64,000 bases of DNA from Pseudoleptotrichia goodfellowii (GTDB lineage: Bacteria; Fusobacteriota; Fusobacteriia; Fusobacteriales; Leptotrichiaceae). Location of the stretch: the NCBI RefSeq assembly GCF_007990505.1, contig NZ_AP019822.1, positions 1,798,001 through 1,862,000 on the forward strand, given 5' to 3'. Within the stretch, counting starts at the first letter, position 1; each line of letters opens with the position of its first letter. The notes below the pieces were generated by a model, which searched no databases, was not told the origin of the DNA, and saw only the letters and a list, made by a program, of their open reading frames with translations. Positions 43,652 through 53,318 of this stretch are shown here, piece after piece. The position numbers and the translations under genes are program-made.

Positions 43652-46600
43652 TTATCTCACCGGACCTACAGGCATAAAGAATGATTTCATTTCAGCTTCA
43701 TTTTTTCTTATATCGTCATAATTAGGTTCATGAATGTTATCTCCGTCTGCTCCCATATTATCATATATTGCTACCCCTCTTACATCTCTCCCTACTCCTA
43801 GATTAGGTAGTCCCAAAGGTGCAAATTTATAAGTAGCTCTTCCTTTATTATCTATTATTTTTTTATTTAACATTGCTTTTCCATGATTTGGAATTAACAC
43901 CAATGTTCTTCCGTCATCTATATATTTGCCCGGATTATTTACAGGTGCAGGATCTATTACTATTGATTCCAAGTCCAAACGTGAACCTGTTTCTTCAGAT
44001 GGTCCTCCTCCTAATGAATGTCCTTTTGTTTTTGTCAATGTCCCCATTACTCTCGGATCTTTCATTATTTTTTTAGTATAGTTATATGCATCTTCATATT
44101 GCTGATTTCTTCCTATTTCATCTCCTTTAAATATTGAATTGTTTCTACGTTTTAAATAAAAGGCATTAGTTATGTTATCATTCTGTCTTATTATTAATGA
44201 TCTAGGTGTTATATTTACACTAGTACCCATAAATTTAAAATTCATATTAATATTATTTCTCCGTATTGCTTCTGCATTTACTGAATTATTACCCCAGTCT
44301 TGCACATAACTTATCGGATTTTTTAATGGCTCTCCTATTCCCGGTACACTTCCCTGAAATACTATTTGACTTCTTCCTGATACTACATCTTTTACCGTTA
44401 TAGCATTCATTCCTGAAATAGTTGATTTTGTATCAATTACTAAAAACTCTCTGCCTGAAGGTGCTTTATATATCTTTCCTACTTCAGTATCCCATAATCT
44501 TTTATAGTGTTCTTTATTATTAGTATTCGGTATACTTTCTCCAACATATTTATTATATATATGCGGTCCTCCACTATATGCATCTATTCCTGCCATTACA
44601 GCATCATCCCAAAGCATTCCCTCATACTGGTACTCTATTTTTGTTGCTCTTTGTTCAGGTTTATTTATAAAGTCACCTATTCTTTTTTCAGTAAATAATT
44701 TTTCCGAATATTTTATACCTCCTTTTCTTTCATTTTCTTCAGCTTGGAGTAAAATATTGTCTATTATACTCTCTTTTTCATATGCATCTAAATCATCATA
44801 TTTTTCAAATTTATTTACTTTTTTTATTGCATTTACTGCTCCTTTATTTTTATTTTCTTTTTTCACTACTGAAAATGATTGTCCTACATATTTCAAGCTT
44901 TTCTCAAAATTGGTAGTAGATATTTTTCCTTTTTTTACTCCTATCCCTAAATTTTTTCCTTCTCTGTCATAAAATTTTTTATCTGCTTTACTTACTGCCG
45001 TTAATCCTTTTGATACTTTTCTAACCATTGAGGCTGCTCCTGCTGCTCCATTTTTAACTGATTTAGGCAAATACGACTTTGCTGCTATGTTTCTTAACTC
45101 ATTTTCTTTCTTTATCAGAGCACCTTTTACTTTTCCTTTAAAATCTTCATACTGCTTTCCTAAACCTATTCCTTGCATAAATCCGTGTAAGAAAAACTGC
45201 ATCTCTTCGTCGGTATATCCATCCAGTCTTAATCTGTCTTCATCTGTCAACATTGAAAACTTGTAATCTATTATTCCCTGTCCGTCTTTTAAGTATCCAT
45301 TGTCTCTTATTCCTTCTAAAAATTCTCCATATGCTCTTGTCAAATATTGGGCCTGATATTCACTATCTTCTCCAAATATCAAATGACTTATTTCATGTTG
45401 TGTTGTTTTGTTAAAGTCTATTACTTTTCCTGAATCTACATACTCTTTATTTATCCATACTGTACCGTCTTTTGTTATCGCAAATCCGTTAGATACCAAC
45501 TTTGCTAATGTATCATCATCCATTTTTGATGTGTCTATATCTTCTGTTCCGTAAAAATGTACTTTCACTCCTTTTTTTGTTAATGAACCGAATCTTTCTT
45601 CCAACTCTTTTTTTACCTGCTGTTGTGTCTTGCCTTTTGTTTCTATGAAACCTATTCTCATCATCTTCTGGACTGCTGTTTCTGCTTCTATACTCTTTAA
45701 TATTTGAAGGTTACCGTCTGCATCTCTTGTTGTCAGTATTCTTTTTATCCCCTCGACACTTCTTCCTGCATCTTCAAATATATCCTTTGCTTTTCCTCTG
45801 CCTGCTCTTGTCAACCAGTATTCTGTTCCCAAATCAACATTTATAGGATTTATTTCTCTTCCTTCAAATTCTCCTGCTTGTCTATTTGTATCTCTGTTCA
45901 CTCCTGTTATGTCCTGATTTATCTGTACATTGCTTCCTACCGTTGACAATACATCTCTTGCCTTATCCATTTCGGCATAGTTTACTCCTACTTTGTATAC
46001 TGCTCCCTGTTCATTTTCTTTTCTTCCGTCTATATAGATTGCATTCCCTTTTTCATCTCTTTTTGTATACGTTACATTAGGATATACTGTTACATTTACT
46101 CCTACTTTTCTGCTCTTATCTATATCATGTAAGTCCTGTTTCTCATATCCCTGTCCATTCAAAGTAAATCCACCGTCTATTAGTGAACCTACCTGTACTA
46201 TTTTCCCTTTTACATCAAGCATACCGCTTCCTGCTGTAAACTCCGCTACATTTCTTGTTATCTTTTGATTTACATCTCCCTTGTTATATCCCACTGTTGC
46301 ACTTGATATATACGGTCCGTTTACTGCCTTTCTTTTTTCTGTATGCGGACCTATTCCTATTCCCAAACTTACCGAATATCCTCTACTGCTTGAGTTCACA
46401 CTGTCCTGCACACTTATCGTTTCATGCGGTCCGTTTACTGTTCCCGATATACTTCCTGTTCTTACTGCTACTCCTACTGTCTTTACATTTCCCGTATTAT
46501 TGTAATGACTATTTCCTTTTGTTATATCTTCATTTTTAGAATAGTATACTCCTTCACTTTCCGACTTTTGATTGCTTATACTTGGGGTTACAGTTACTAA

Positions 46601-46669
46601 AAGCGTGATGCTTAGGGAGATAAATCTCCCTAAAACCCTCTTACCCCGCTTCTCGCTTACTAAGCTCAT
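43652..46669 (-). CDS. Orphan TpsA C-terminal cassette with lipase-like tip
   Basis: About 1,005 residues from the ATG at 46669. The first 20 residues are encoded by the boundary element (MSLVSEKRGKRVLGRFISLS); then comes TpsA stalk sequence from TPSISNQK, nearly identical to the full-length protein for about 465 residues and including HExxH (QHEISHLIFG, about residue 425). The tip begins after GYTDEEMQF. It holds VVFQGSVPG-like IVFQGSVPG, DWGNNSV, a Ser-hydrolase elbow GHSLGGG near residue 885 and VIDPAP. It probably attacks lipid. There is no TPS secretion domain, so it is a silent or non-exported cassette unless recombined into the big gene. Confidence 0.75.
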   Translation of the reverse strand: MSLVSEKRGKRVLGRFISLSITLLVTVTPSISNQKSESEGVYYSKNEDITKGNSHYNNTGNVKTVGVAVRTGSISGTVNGPHETISVQDSVNSSSRGYSVSLGIGIGPHTEKRKAVNGPYISSATVGYNKGDVNQKITRNVAEFTAGSGMLDVKGKIVQVGSLIDGGFTLNGQGYEKQDLHDIDKSRKVGVNVTVYPNVTYTKRDEKGNAIYIDGRKENEQGAVYKVGVNYAEMDKARDVLSTVGSNVQINQDITGVNRDTNRQAGEFEGREINPINVDLGTEYWLTRAGRGKAKDIFEDAGRSVEGIKRILTTRDADGNLQILKSIEAETAVQKMMRIGFIETKGKTQQQVKKELEERFGSLTKKGVKVHFYGTEDIDTSKMDDDTLAKLVSNGFAITKDGTVWINKEYVDSGKVIDFNKTTQHEISHLIFGEDSEYQAQYLTRAYGEFLEGIRDNGYLKDGQGIIDYKFSMLTDEDRLRLDGYTDEEMQFFLHGFMQGIGLGKQYEDFKGKVKGALIKKENELRNIAAKSYLPKSVKNGAAGAASMVRKVSKGLTAVSKADKKFYDREGKNLGIGVKKGKISTTNFEKSLKYVGQSFSVVKKENKNKGAVNAIKKVNKFEKYDDLDAYEKESIIDNILLQAEENERKGGIKYSEKLFTEKRIGDFINKPEQRATKIEYQYEGMLWDDAVMAGIDAYSGGPHIYNKYVGESIPNTNNKEHYKRLWDTEVGKIYKAPSGREFLVIDTKSTISGMNAITVKDVVSGRSQIVFQGSVPGIGEPLKNPISYVQDWGNNSVNAEAIRRNNINMNFKFMGTSVNITPRSLIIRQNDNITNAFYLKRRNNSIFKGDEIGRNQQYEDAYNYTKKIMKDPRVMGTLTKTKGHSLGGGPSEETGSRLDLESIVIDPAPVNNPGKYIDDGRTLVLIPNHGKAMLNKKIIDNKGRATYKFAPLGLPNLGVGRDVRGVAIYDNMGADGDNIHEPNYDDIRKNEAEMKSFFMPVGPVR
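45190..46590. repeat. 1.4-kb block near-identical to the full-length tpsA
   Basis: This block matches 58650-60050 base for base except at scattered positions (for example AACGGATTTGCGATAAC-type codons shared, but GTATCTAAC versus GACAGCTAAC just before). It runs from TPSISNQK to the end of the pretoxin domain. It is long and similar enough to support RecA-dependent exchange of tips. Confidence 0.85.
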
Positions 46670-46741
46670 ACTAATTAAAGTCCTTTCCTTTCTCAAGTCC
46701 CCTCAAGTATTCGCTAAGTAGTTGCTCGAAAATGCGGGGAA
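46611..46741 (-). repeat. Class A boundary element (copy 1)
   Basis: On the minus strand: CCCCGCATTTTCGAGCAACT, an AAAGGA ribosome-binding site, ATG at 46669, GCGGGG, then a perfect hairpin TTAGGGAGA-TTTA-TCTCCCTAA at the cassette junction. Copies at 49944 and 54359 are almost identical. It lies between the lipoprotein gene at 46755 and the orphan toxin at 43652. Confidence 0.85.
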
Positions 46742-46754
46742 GTTATTGAACTGA

Positions 46755-47798
46755 CTAATCTTTTTCCAATCCATAATCTATTATTTCACTTATTAATCTT
46801 AGCTGTTCTTCTTTATCTACTAAATTATCATTTCCTGTTTCCAGCATATATATTTTATTTTCTTTCAAATCATAAACTACATCATGATCCCATTTCCATT
46901 TATTTATATATCCTAATATTAAAGATATATTTGAGGCATTATTACTTACTCCGAATGTTATCAAAGTATTTTCTTTATTTAAAGATTTTATTCCTTTTAT
47001 CTCATTATGTGCCTTATATAGAATTTTTTCTTTTTTAGTTTTGAAGTTTCTCTTTATTAATAAATTTCCTTTGGAATATATTACATTTTCATCATCTAAT
47101 TTCAAACAGGAGTTAAAAAAACATTTTGAATCATCATCTGATATTTTTTTCTTTCTTATTTTTCCATTTTTAAAATTATAAATATAGATTGATTCTTCTT
47201 TTTCTCTATTTGGTGATAAATATAATTCTTTCTTCTGTTTATTAAAATCAAATATATAATTTTCTTCTTTTATTATTCTTTCATTGTTTTTAAAACCTCC
47301 CTCATTTGAGATATTGTAATAAACATTATTTTCTATTACATAATTTATAGTATCTACATTTTTAACTTTCTTGCCTCCTTTATTAATGTTTTTATATTCA
47401 TCTATATTATCAAATACATATTCATAATCATTAAAAGGTTTTAGATTAAAATCTTTATCATAATAGAATATTTTAGCTTTTCTGGACTCTGCTCCTATAT
47501 CTACATTTTTATAAAACAATAAATACAACTTATCATTATTATAGTTTAAAAGAAAAGAATGCCTATCTTTTATATCTTTATCCTCTTTTTCTCTATTAAC
47601 TAAAGTTTTTTTTACTAATTTACTGTTTTCTCTTTCTATAATATATAACTCCAATCTATTTTCAGGACTCACTGTTTCTCCTTTAGTAAAAAATTTTCTG
47701 TCTATTTTTTCTATAAAGCTGTAATCATTATATACTATTTTAGGTTTACTGCAACTTAGACTCAGAGATAACATCATAAAAATCACTACTCTTTTCAT
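46755..47798 (-). CDS. Candidate immunity lipoprotein for papain-like tip
   Basis: The 347-residue protein has lipobox LSLSC (Cys16) and a mature part of repeated short beta-strand motifs (KLYLLFYKN, KIFYYDKDFNLKPF, YIYNFKNGKIRKKKI, VVYDLKENKIYMLETG) suggestive of a beta-propeller. Its ATG overlaps the toxin stop as TAATG, the tight coupling usual for effector and immunity. It is unrelated to the other lipoproteins here. I do not recognise the family; immunity is inferred from position and signal. Confidence 0.7.
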   Translation of the reverse strand: MKRVVIFMMLSLSLSCSKPKIVYNDYSFIEKIDRKFFTKGETVSPENRLELYIIERENSKLVKKTLVNREKEDKDIKDRHSFLLNYNNDKLYLLFYKNVDIGAESRKAKIFYYDKDFNLKPFNDYEYVFDNIDEYKNINKGGKKVKNVDTINYVIENNVYYNISNEGGFKNNERIIKEENYIFDFNKQKKELYLSPNREKEESIYIYNFKNGKIRKKKISDDDSKCFFNSCLKLDDENVIYSKGNLLIKRNFKTKKEKILYKAHNEIKGIKSLNKENTLITFGVSNNASNISLILGYINKWKWDHDVVYDLKENKIYMLETGNDNLVDKEEQLRLISEIIDYGLEKD

Positions 47799-50002
47799 TA
47801 TTTTTTAACCCCCGAATCTTTTCTAAGTTTATCCATTATCCTATCAATCTCATTTTCTCTTTCTTTAGTATGTTTACCATTCTTATTATCACCTTTATAT
47901 TCAACAATAACATATGTTTTTCCTTTTAAAACTGGTGTTCTTACTGCCGACCTTGGATTAAAATAAGTATGGAATTCCGTTACTTTTTCTCCAATTTTTC
48001 TATTTTTTCTAAATTCATCTAAACTTAGACCATTCGCATAATAAATCGAACTTAACCCCACTGTTACACAATTATAAGCACCTAATCTGTATGGTCTTTC
48101 CGATCCCTTATATATATAATAACTACCTATACCTTCATTTTTACTTTTGCTATTAAACTCTGTTATTTCTTTTTTCTCTTTACCTTCAATAAATTTAACA
48201 TAAAAATCTACAATCTTATTATCATATTCTTTACTTCCTTCTATCTTATGAATTTTACCAGAATGTCTTCCGTATTTTCCTAATAAATAATTTTTACCAT
48301 TTGTTATATATAATGCTCCATAATTTATTTTCTCGAATTTTGGATAAGGAATTCCCAATTTATTCTTAATTCCTTTAAATTCAATTCCATAATGCATATG
48401 ATCAGGTCCAATTGCTGACCAACTATACACTCTTCCATCTGGATATTTCTCATTTACTATCATTAATGCACCATGCCCCCCTGGATGCGTACTTTCTATC
48501 CAATAGGCATCATTCTCCCAATCATAACCAAGTTGCTCTTTTGTATATTTTAACTGTTCTGTTACAAAGGTTGCATCTGCATCTCCAAAGTGTTTTCTGT
48601 AGTATTTTTCCAGTTGTCTTCCATAAAATGTAGAATAATCTTCTGTATCTCCCATGCCGTTTCCTCTATGATAAAAGTGTCTTCCTTCTTTTCCTATTAC
48701 TCCTATCGCTTTTGCATAGTCTTCTACATTATCCGCTACTATTACTACTTTCCCTTTGCCTGTGTAATAAGCTCTTCCTCTTATCCCTTCCGCTCCTATT
48801 ATTTCTTTTATGTTAGGGTCTTTTGAGCTTATTATCTGTACATCATCTACTTCTCCTCCTGCTGCTCTTTCTATTATTTTCTTTGCCTGCTCTTTATCTA
48901 TGATTGATAAGTCTATTCCTTCTCTTTCCATTCTTGCTATTTCTTCTTCTGCTGCTATTCTGTCTTTGTAGTATAAGTATATATCCTTATTATCATTCTT
49001 TATCGCTGCATTTAATATCTCCGCTACTCTGTCTATCTTGTTTCCCGCTTTTACAAAATCACCTCTTGCTTTTTCTCTCGCATAATCTGTCGCCCAGTAC
49101 TCTGTTCCCAAATCTGCATTTATAGGTCTTATCTCTTTGTCTTTTATTACTTCTATCCTATTATCTACATCTCTGTTTACATCCTTTAATTCTGATAACT
49201 TTCCGTCTATTATAGGGCTTACATTTTCTCCTATCGTTGCTTTTACTTTTGCTACATAATCATTTTCTGCATAGTTTATTCTTGTCCCGTAAGCTACTCC
49301 TCCTTTTGATTCTCCTGTAGGTCTTCCGTTTCTATATACTTCCGTTACTCCGGGAGTTACCGTTATATTAAATCCTATCGTTCTGCTCTTGTTTATGTCT
49401 TCTAAGTTTTCATGTTCATATTCTTTTGTATTCAGTGTAAAGTTCCCTCCTATTACACTTCCTACCTGTCTTGTCTTTCCGTCTACATTAAGAACTCCAC
49501 TTTCTGCTGTAAAACTTCCTGTTGCATTTGTTGTTCTTTGTGTTACATCTCCTCTTGAATATCCTACTCCTATGTTTGCTGTGTATATTCCATTGGCGTT
49601 CATTCCTTTTCCGTCTCTTACTACAGTGTGGTCTCCTATTCCTATTCCGTAACTTATATTGTATCCTGTGTTTTTGCTGTCTACTTTGTCCTGTACACTT
49701 ATTACATCAAGACTTTTCACAGTTCCTTCTATTCCTTTTGTCTGTACATCTACTCCCACTACTTTTACTTCAGGATTGTTATTATAGTATGTCGTTCCTT
49801 TTGTTATGTCTTCATTCTTGGAATAGTATTCTGCTGTCGTTTCTCCTTTTTCTCTGCTTATACTTGGAGTCACTGTTTTGCTTGAAGCACTTAGAGGATT
49901 TTGTATTTTTCCTGCTGAATTGAATGTTATTACAAGCATGATGCTTAGGGAGATAAATCTCCCTAAAACCCTCATGCCCCGCTTCTCGCTTACTAAGCTC
50001 AT
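47798..50002 (-). CDS. Orphan TpsA C-terminal cassette with papain-like tip
   Basis: About 734 residues from the ATG at 50002 (boundary-element leader MSLVSEKRGMRVLGRFISLS), then a hydrophobic stretch and a diverged stalk (TPSISREKGETTAEYYSKNEDITKG). The pretoxin part differs: the HExxH motif is replaced by IGKEGRHFYHRGNG. The tip has THPGGHGALMIV (His near 510) and, about 135 residues later, AYNCVTVGLSSIYYANG (Cys near 643). Histidine before cysteine is the order of permuted NlpC/P60-LRAT folds, so a peptidoglycan or lipid acyl hydrolase is possible. The lipoprotein partner fits a periplasmic target. The stalk is clearly diverged from the big tpsA, so it came from another lineage. Confidence 0.72.
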   Translation of the reverse strand: MSLVSEKRGMRVLGRFISLSIMLVITFNSAGKIQNPLSASSKTVTPSISREKGETTAEYYSKNEDITKGTTYYNNNPEVKVVGVDVQTKGIEGTVKSLDVISVQDKVDSKNTGYNISYGIGIGDHTVVRDGKGMNANGIYTANIGVGYSRGDVTQRTTNATGSFTAESGVLNVDGKTRQVGSVIGGNFTLNTKEYEHENLEDINKSRTIGFNITVTPGVTEVYRNGRPTGESKGGVAYGTRINYAENDYVAKVKATIGENVSPIIDGKLSELKDVNRDVDNRIEVIKDKEIRPINADLGTEYWATDYAREKARGDFVKAGNKIDRVAEILNAAIKNDNKDIYLYYKDRIAAEEEIARMEREGIDLSIIDKEQAKKIIERAAGGEVDDVQIISSKDPNIKEIIGAEGIRGRAYYTGKGKVVIVADNVEDYAKAIGVIGKEGRHFYHRGNGMGDTEDYSTFYGRQLEKYYRKHFGDADATFVTEQLKYTKEQLGYDWENDAYWIESTHPGGHGALMIVNEKYPDGRVYSWSAIGPDHMHYGIEFKGIKNKLGIPYPKFEKINYGALYITNGKNYLLGKYGRHSGKIHKIEGSKEYDNKIVDFYVKFIEGKEKKEITEFNSKSKNEGIGSYYIYKGSERPYRLGAYNCVTVGLSSIYYANGLSLDEFRKNRKIGEKVTEFHTYFNPRSAVRTPVLKGKTYVIVEYKGDNKNGKHTKERENEIDRIMDKLRKDSGVKK

Positions 50003-50072
50003 ACTAATTAAAGTCCTTTCTTTTCCAAGTATCCCCAAGTATTCGCTAAGTAGTTGCTCGAAAATGCGGGGA
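49944..50072 (-). repeat. Class A boundary element (copy 2)
   Basis: Same design as the copy at 46611: GCGGGG arms, ribosome-binding site, ATG at 50002 and the TTAGGGAGA hairpin. It shares with copy 1 an extra AAGC-x-TGATGCTT next to the hairpin. A gap of about 120 AT-rich bases without a gene separates it from the lipoprotein gene upstream. Confidence 0.85.
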
Positions 50073-50196
50073 ATGGTTTTATTCTTTTTTCTATTTCTTT
50101 TATTTTAATATTCAAAAATAATAAGTTTAGTATAATACCTTAAATAATTCTTTCATTGTTTACTTTTCAAAATTTATTATATATAAATCACTTTCT

Positions 50197-51042
50197 CTAA
50201 TCTACTATTTTGACAGTATCTATCAATTTTATATACAATATCTTATCATTAAAATAGGGTTTTATTTTCTTTCGCAATTTTTTCAGTTCTTCTTCACTTA
50301 TACCTTCTATTTCAAATTCAAGTAATGGATATATTTTATTAAATTTCATATATTCTTCCCAGTCTATTGTCTCAAGGTTTCTTTCTATACTAAAATATTC
50401 TTTGAATTTTTCCATATATTTTTTTATCCCTATCCTTATATTTACATGTCTTTCTTCATCATAATACTCTTCTTCACATTTTTTATCTTTTACAAAATTT
50501 AAATTTGCCGCCCCTCCTATATCTTCATCTATTACCCCACATCTCCAATATTCGCCAAAATTAGCTTTTATTTTGTACCCTGATTCATCAAATATTTTTT
50601 CTATTTCCTCAAAATTATTCCCTTTTGTTTTATCATATAAAACTTCATTCAGTACATACGGTCGTAATCCAATACTTAAAATACCAAATAAATCTTGTGA
50701 AAACTTAAATCCCCATTTTTCCTCATCATACATACTTCCATTAAAAACATAGTACCCTTCATATTCTTTAAAATATTTCGACTTATACTTTACCGGTTCT
50801 TTCTCTCTTATCCCGAAATAATACAATCTTGTAAATACGCTTCCTGGCATTATTCCTAGTGCTTTCACTTCATATTTATTTTCATCTAATATCAAGTTAT
50901 AATCTTTCCTCATTTCCTCAATTGTATTATCCAATATCCTTTTACTTGCTTTTTCGTTCTTTCTTCTCTCTATTATCGTAAATATATCATCGCATTGCTG
51001 AAATAACAAAAATGACAACATTAATATTAATATCTTTCTCAT
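50197..51042 (-). CDS. Candidate immunity lipoprotein, same family as 42818
   Basis: About 281 residues from the ATG at 51042. The N-terminus is a lipoprotein-like signal (MRKILILMLSFLLFQQC); the residue before Cys is Gln, which is unusual, so lipidation is less sure. It shares with the proteins at 41985 and 42818 the motifs REKEPVKYKSKYF, RPYVLNEVLYDKTKGNNFEEIEKIF and EEYMKFNKIYPLLEFEIEGISEEELKKLR. It begins just after the lipase-like toxin fragment at 51048, so the same toxin and immunity families recur together at two cassettes. Confidence 0.72.
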   Translation of the reverse strand: MRKILILMLSFLLFQQCDDIFTIIERRKNEKASKRILDNTIEEMRKDYNLILDENKYEVKALGIMPGSVFTRLYYFGIREKEPVKYKSKYFKEYEGYYVFNGSMYDEEKWGFKFSQDLFGILSIGLRPYVLNEVLYDKTKGNNFEEIEKIFDESGYKIKANFGEYWRCGVIDEDIGGAANLNFVKDKKCEEEYYDEERHVNIRIGIKKYMEKFKEYFSIERNLETIDWEEYMKFNKIYPLLEFEIEGISEEELKKLRKKIKPYFNDKILYIKLIDTVKIVD

Positions 51043-51047
51043 TTTTA

Positions 51048-52328
51048 TCACTTCTTATCCTTTTTAGAGTTTTTTTCTTTTATCGGGGCATTTATTATCA
51101 TAAACCATGCTTCTTCTCCTATAGAACTTGCCCTATGAGGATCATAAGCTTTTTTCTCTTTCATATAAAATTGCCCTGGAGCTTCATATGTAGAAATTGT
51201 TATTGTCTTATCTGAATCCATATTTACTGAATCTTTAGCCTTTTTCAACCCCGGTATTGAAAACATTCTCTTTCCAAAAGGCAAAACTGCAGGATTAAAC
51301 TCACTTGTTATTACTCCATCTTTCTTTGTTGTTTTATTTAATAATCCATTTTTAGGATTTACTATCAATATACCACTTGTATAAGGTCCCACATGTCTTG
51401 GTGCCGGATCTACTCCTATTACTTGAGAATGTGGTGTATATGAACCTGCATATATCCCCGCTCCATCACCCAAAGAGTGTGAAGATGTACCTATATTTCT
51501 TGCTGCCATTCTTTTAGCATCTTCTTCACTATAACCCATTTTTTTTATTCTATTTTTTTCATCGGCAACTGCTTTTTCGTAATATCCTCTAAGATCTACA
51601 TATTGTTTAGGTGTATTCGGTACTCCACTTAAATATGTTTCCTTTTCCCATTTTTCCAATTTATTTATGCCTTTTTTTAAATCATTTACATATTTCATAT
51701 CAGTACTTAATAATGTAGATGCTTTAATACCGTATATTGACGGATTATATCCACTATTTTTCATCATTTTATCTACAGGTAATCCTAATGTCACCTTTTT
51801 TGTAAATTCATTTTTCACAGTATAAAAATCTTCTAAAGTTTTAACATAGCTCTTTAAATTATTAGCTATTGAAAATTGATAATGACCAAAACCGTTATTA
51901 AACCAATCATCATCTCCGGGAATATTTCCCATTTCAAATTTTTTATCTATTACTAAACTTTTTACTTTTGCTTTTGCCCATGTTCCAATATCAGGAGTAC
52001 TTCCCTGTGGTAATACAAATATTAATCCTGTACTCTTATCTCTTACTTTCATTACTTCAAGTCCTGACTTAAATCTTGTATAGTCCATTATCTCCATTTT
52101 TCTTGTTTCGCCCGTGCTAATAAAGTGAATATCCTTTTCTTTTCCTATTTCATTTCTGTAATCAAATATAGTTCTATATTTTGCTCCACTAGGAGCAGGA
52201 TAAATTTGATATTGTCCTAATTCTATTGCGACATCAAGTCTCATGCCTCTCAAGTTTATATCTGATACTAACTGTCCCGAATGACTCATATATTTATTTA
52301 ATCTTTCATTTAGTTCTTGTTTACTCAT
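51048..52328 (-). CDS. Lipase-like toxin tip, separated from its pretoxin by an A8 tract
   Basis: The 426-residue frame corresponds to the tip of 43652: YQIYPAPSGAKYRTI (compare GKIYKAPSGREFLVI), LIFVLPQGSTPDIGTW, Ser-hydrolase elbow SHSLGDG near residue 285 and VIGVDPAP. It starts at ATG 52328 inside an ATGA overlap with the pretoxin frame. The junction is a run of eight A; one more A, or a -1 slip on A-AAA-AAA, would join the two frames into a single protein as in the other orphan. The last gene part overlaps the start region of the immunity lipoprotein. Confidence 0.7.
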   Translation of the reverse strand: MSKQELNERLNKYMSHSGQLVSDINLRGMRLDVAIELGQYQIYPAPSGAKYRTIFDYRNEIGKEKDIHFISTGETRKMEIMDYTRFKSGLEVMKVRDKSTGLIFVLPQGSTPDIGTWAKAKVKSLVIDKKFEMGNIPGDDDWFNNGFGHYQFSIANNLKSYVKTLEDFYTVKNEFTKKVTLGLPVDKMMKNSGYNPSIYGIKASTLLSTDMKYVNDLKKGINKLEKWEKETYLSGVPNTPKQYVDLRGYYEKAVADEKNRIKKMGYSEEDAKRMAARNIGTSSHSLGDGAGIYAGSYTPHSQVIGVDPAPRHVGPYTSGILIVNPKNGLLNKTTKKDGVITSEFNPAVLPFGKRMFSIPGLKKAKDSVNMDSDKTITISTYEAPGQFYMKEKKAYDPHRASSIGEEAWFMIINAPIKEKNSKKDKK

Positions 52329-53318
52329 TTTTTTTCTGAATCGCCTTCATAAGCATACCATTGTCTTCCAAGATTTTCCAATACTACTAGTCTATCATTG
52401 ATAGGTAAATCATAATATTTATCAATATTACCATATTTTTTATCATCACTATTAGCTATTATTTTTAATAATTTATTCTCTCTTTCTTTTGATAGATTTC
52501 TGATTGATTTATTTGGTGATCTCTTTCTAGCTTTTTGTTCTTCTTTTTCTTCATTTCCTATATCCTCTATTTTTTTTAAAATTTCTCCTTTTTCTTTTGA
52601 TAATTTATTGTATTCAGCTAAATCATGAGGATTTACTCTACCATCCAAATCATTTCCATTTGAGGTCATTTTCTTTTTCAATCTATCTAATTTTTCTTGA
52701 GTTCTATCTAATTTCTTATATGCTTCTTCATATTTACCCAACTTATTAAGATCTTTTGCTGTCCTTACCTTCCCTCGATTCATATCTATAGAAACTTTGC
52801 TATCAATTCTATCGTCACCCGTTAATTCCTTAAATTCCATATCATCATCTACATACTTATTCAATCTCGCTCTGTCTTCATCTGTTAAGCTTGACATCAT
52901 TAAGTCTATTATCTGTCCGTCTTTTAAGTATCCATTATTTTTTATTCTCTGTAGATGTTCTCCGTATGTGCCTTCTACATATCTTGCCTGATATTCTGTA
53001 TCCTTTCCTAATATCTGGTGCGTTAATTCATGTGATACTACTTTATTAAAGTCTATTGTATTTCCGTCTTTTATCTTTTCCTTATTTATCCATATATATC
53101 CGTCTCCCGTAGTTGCTATTCCATTGGCTTCAAGTTTTCTTAACTGATCTTCTGTAAGATTTGTTGTGTCTACATCTCCTGCTCCATAAAATCTTACTTT
53201 GATTCCCTTTCTTGTCATATCTCCGTATCTTGATTCTATTTCTTTTGCTATCTGTTCTATTTTCTTGCCTTTTCCTGCTATAAAGCCTCTGTCTATTAAC
53301 CTTCTTGTTATACTTTAA
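52325..53318 (-). pseudogene. 5'-truncated pretoxin domain with HExxH
   Basis: The frame is open from the edge of the boundary element at 53319; an internal ATG lies at 53218 but with a poorly spaced ribosome-binding site. The upstream part reads RRLIDRGFIAGKGKKIEQIAKEIESRYG, parallel to RIGFIETKGKTQQQVKKELEERFG of the full-length protein. Then follow VRFYGAGDVDTT, WINKEKIKDG, the zinc-peptidase motif SHELTHQILG and NNGYLKDGQ, and a Lys/Glu-rich linker. It therefore is a cassette cut at the element, with the tip in the next frame. Confidence 0.7.
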
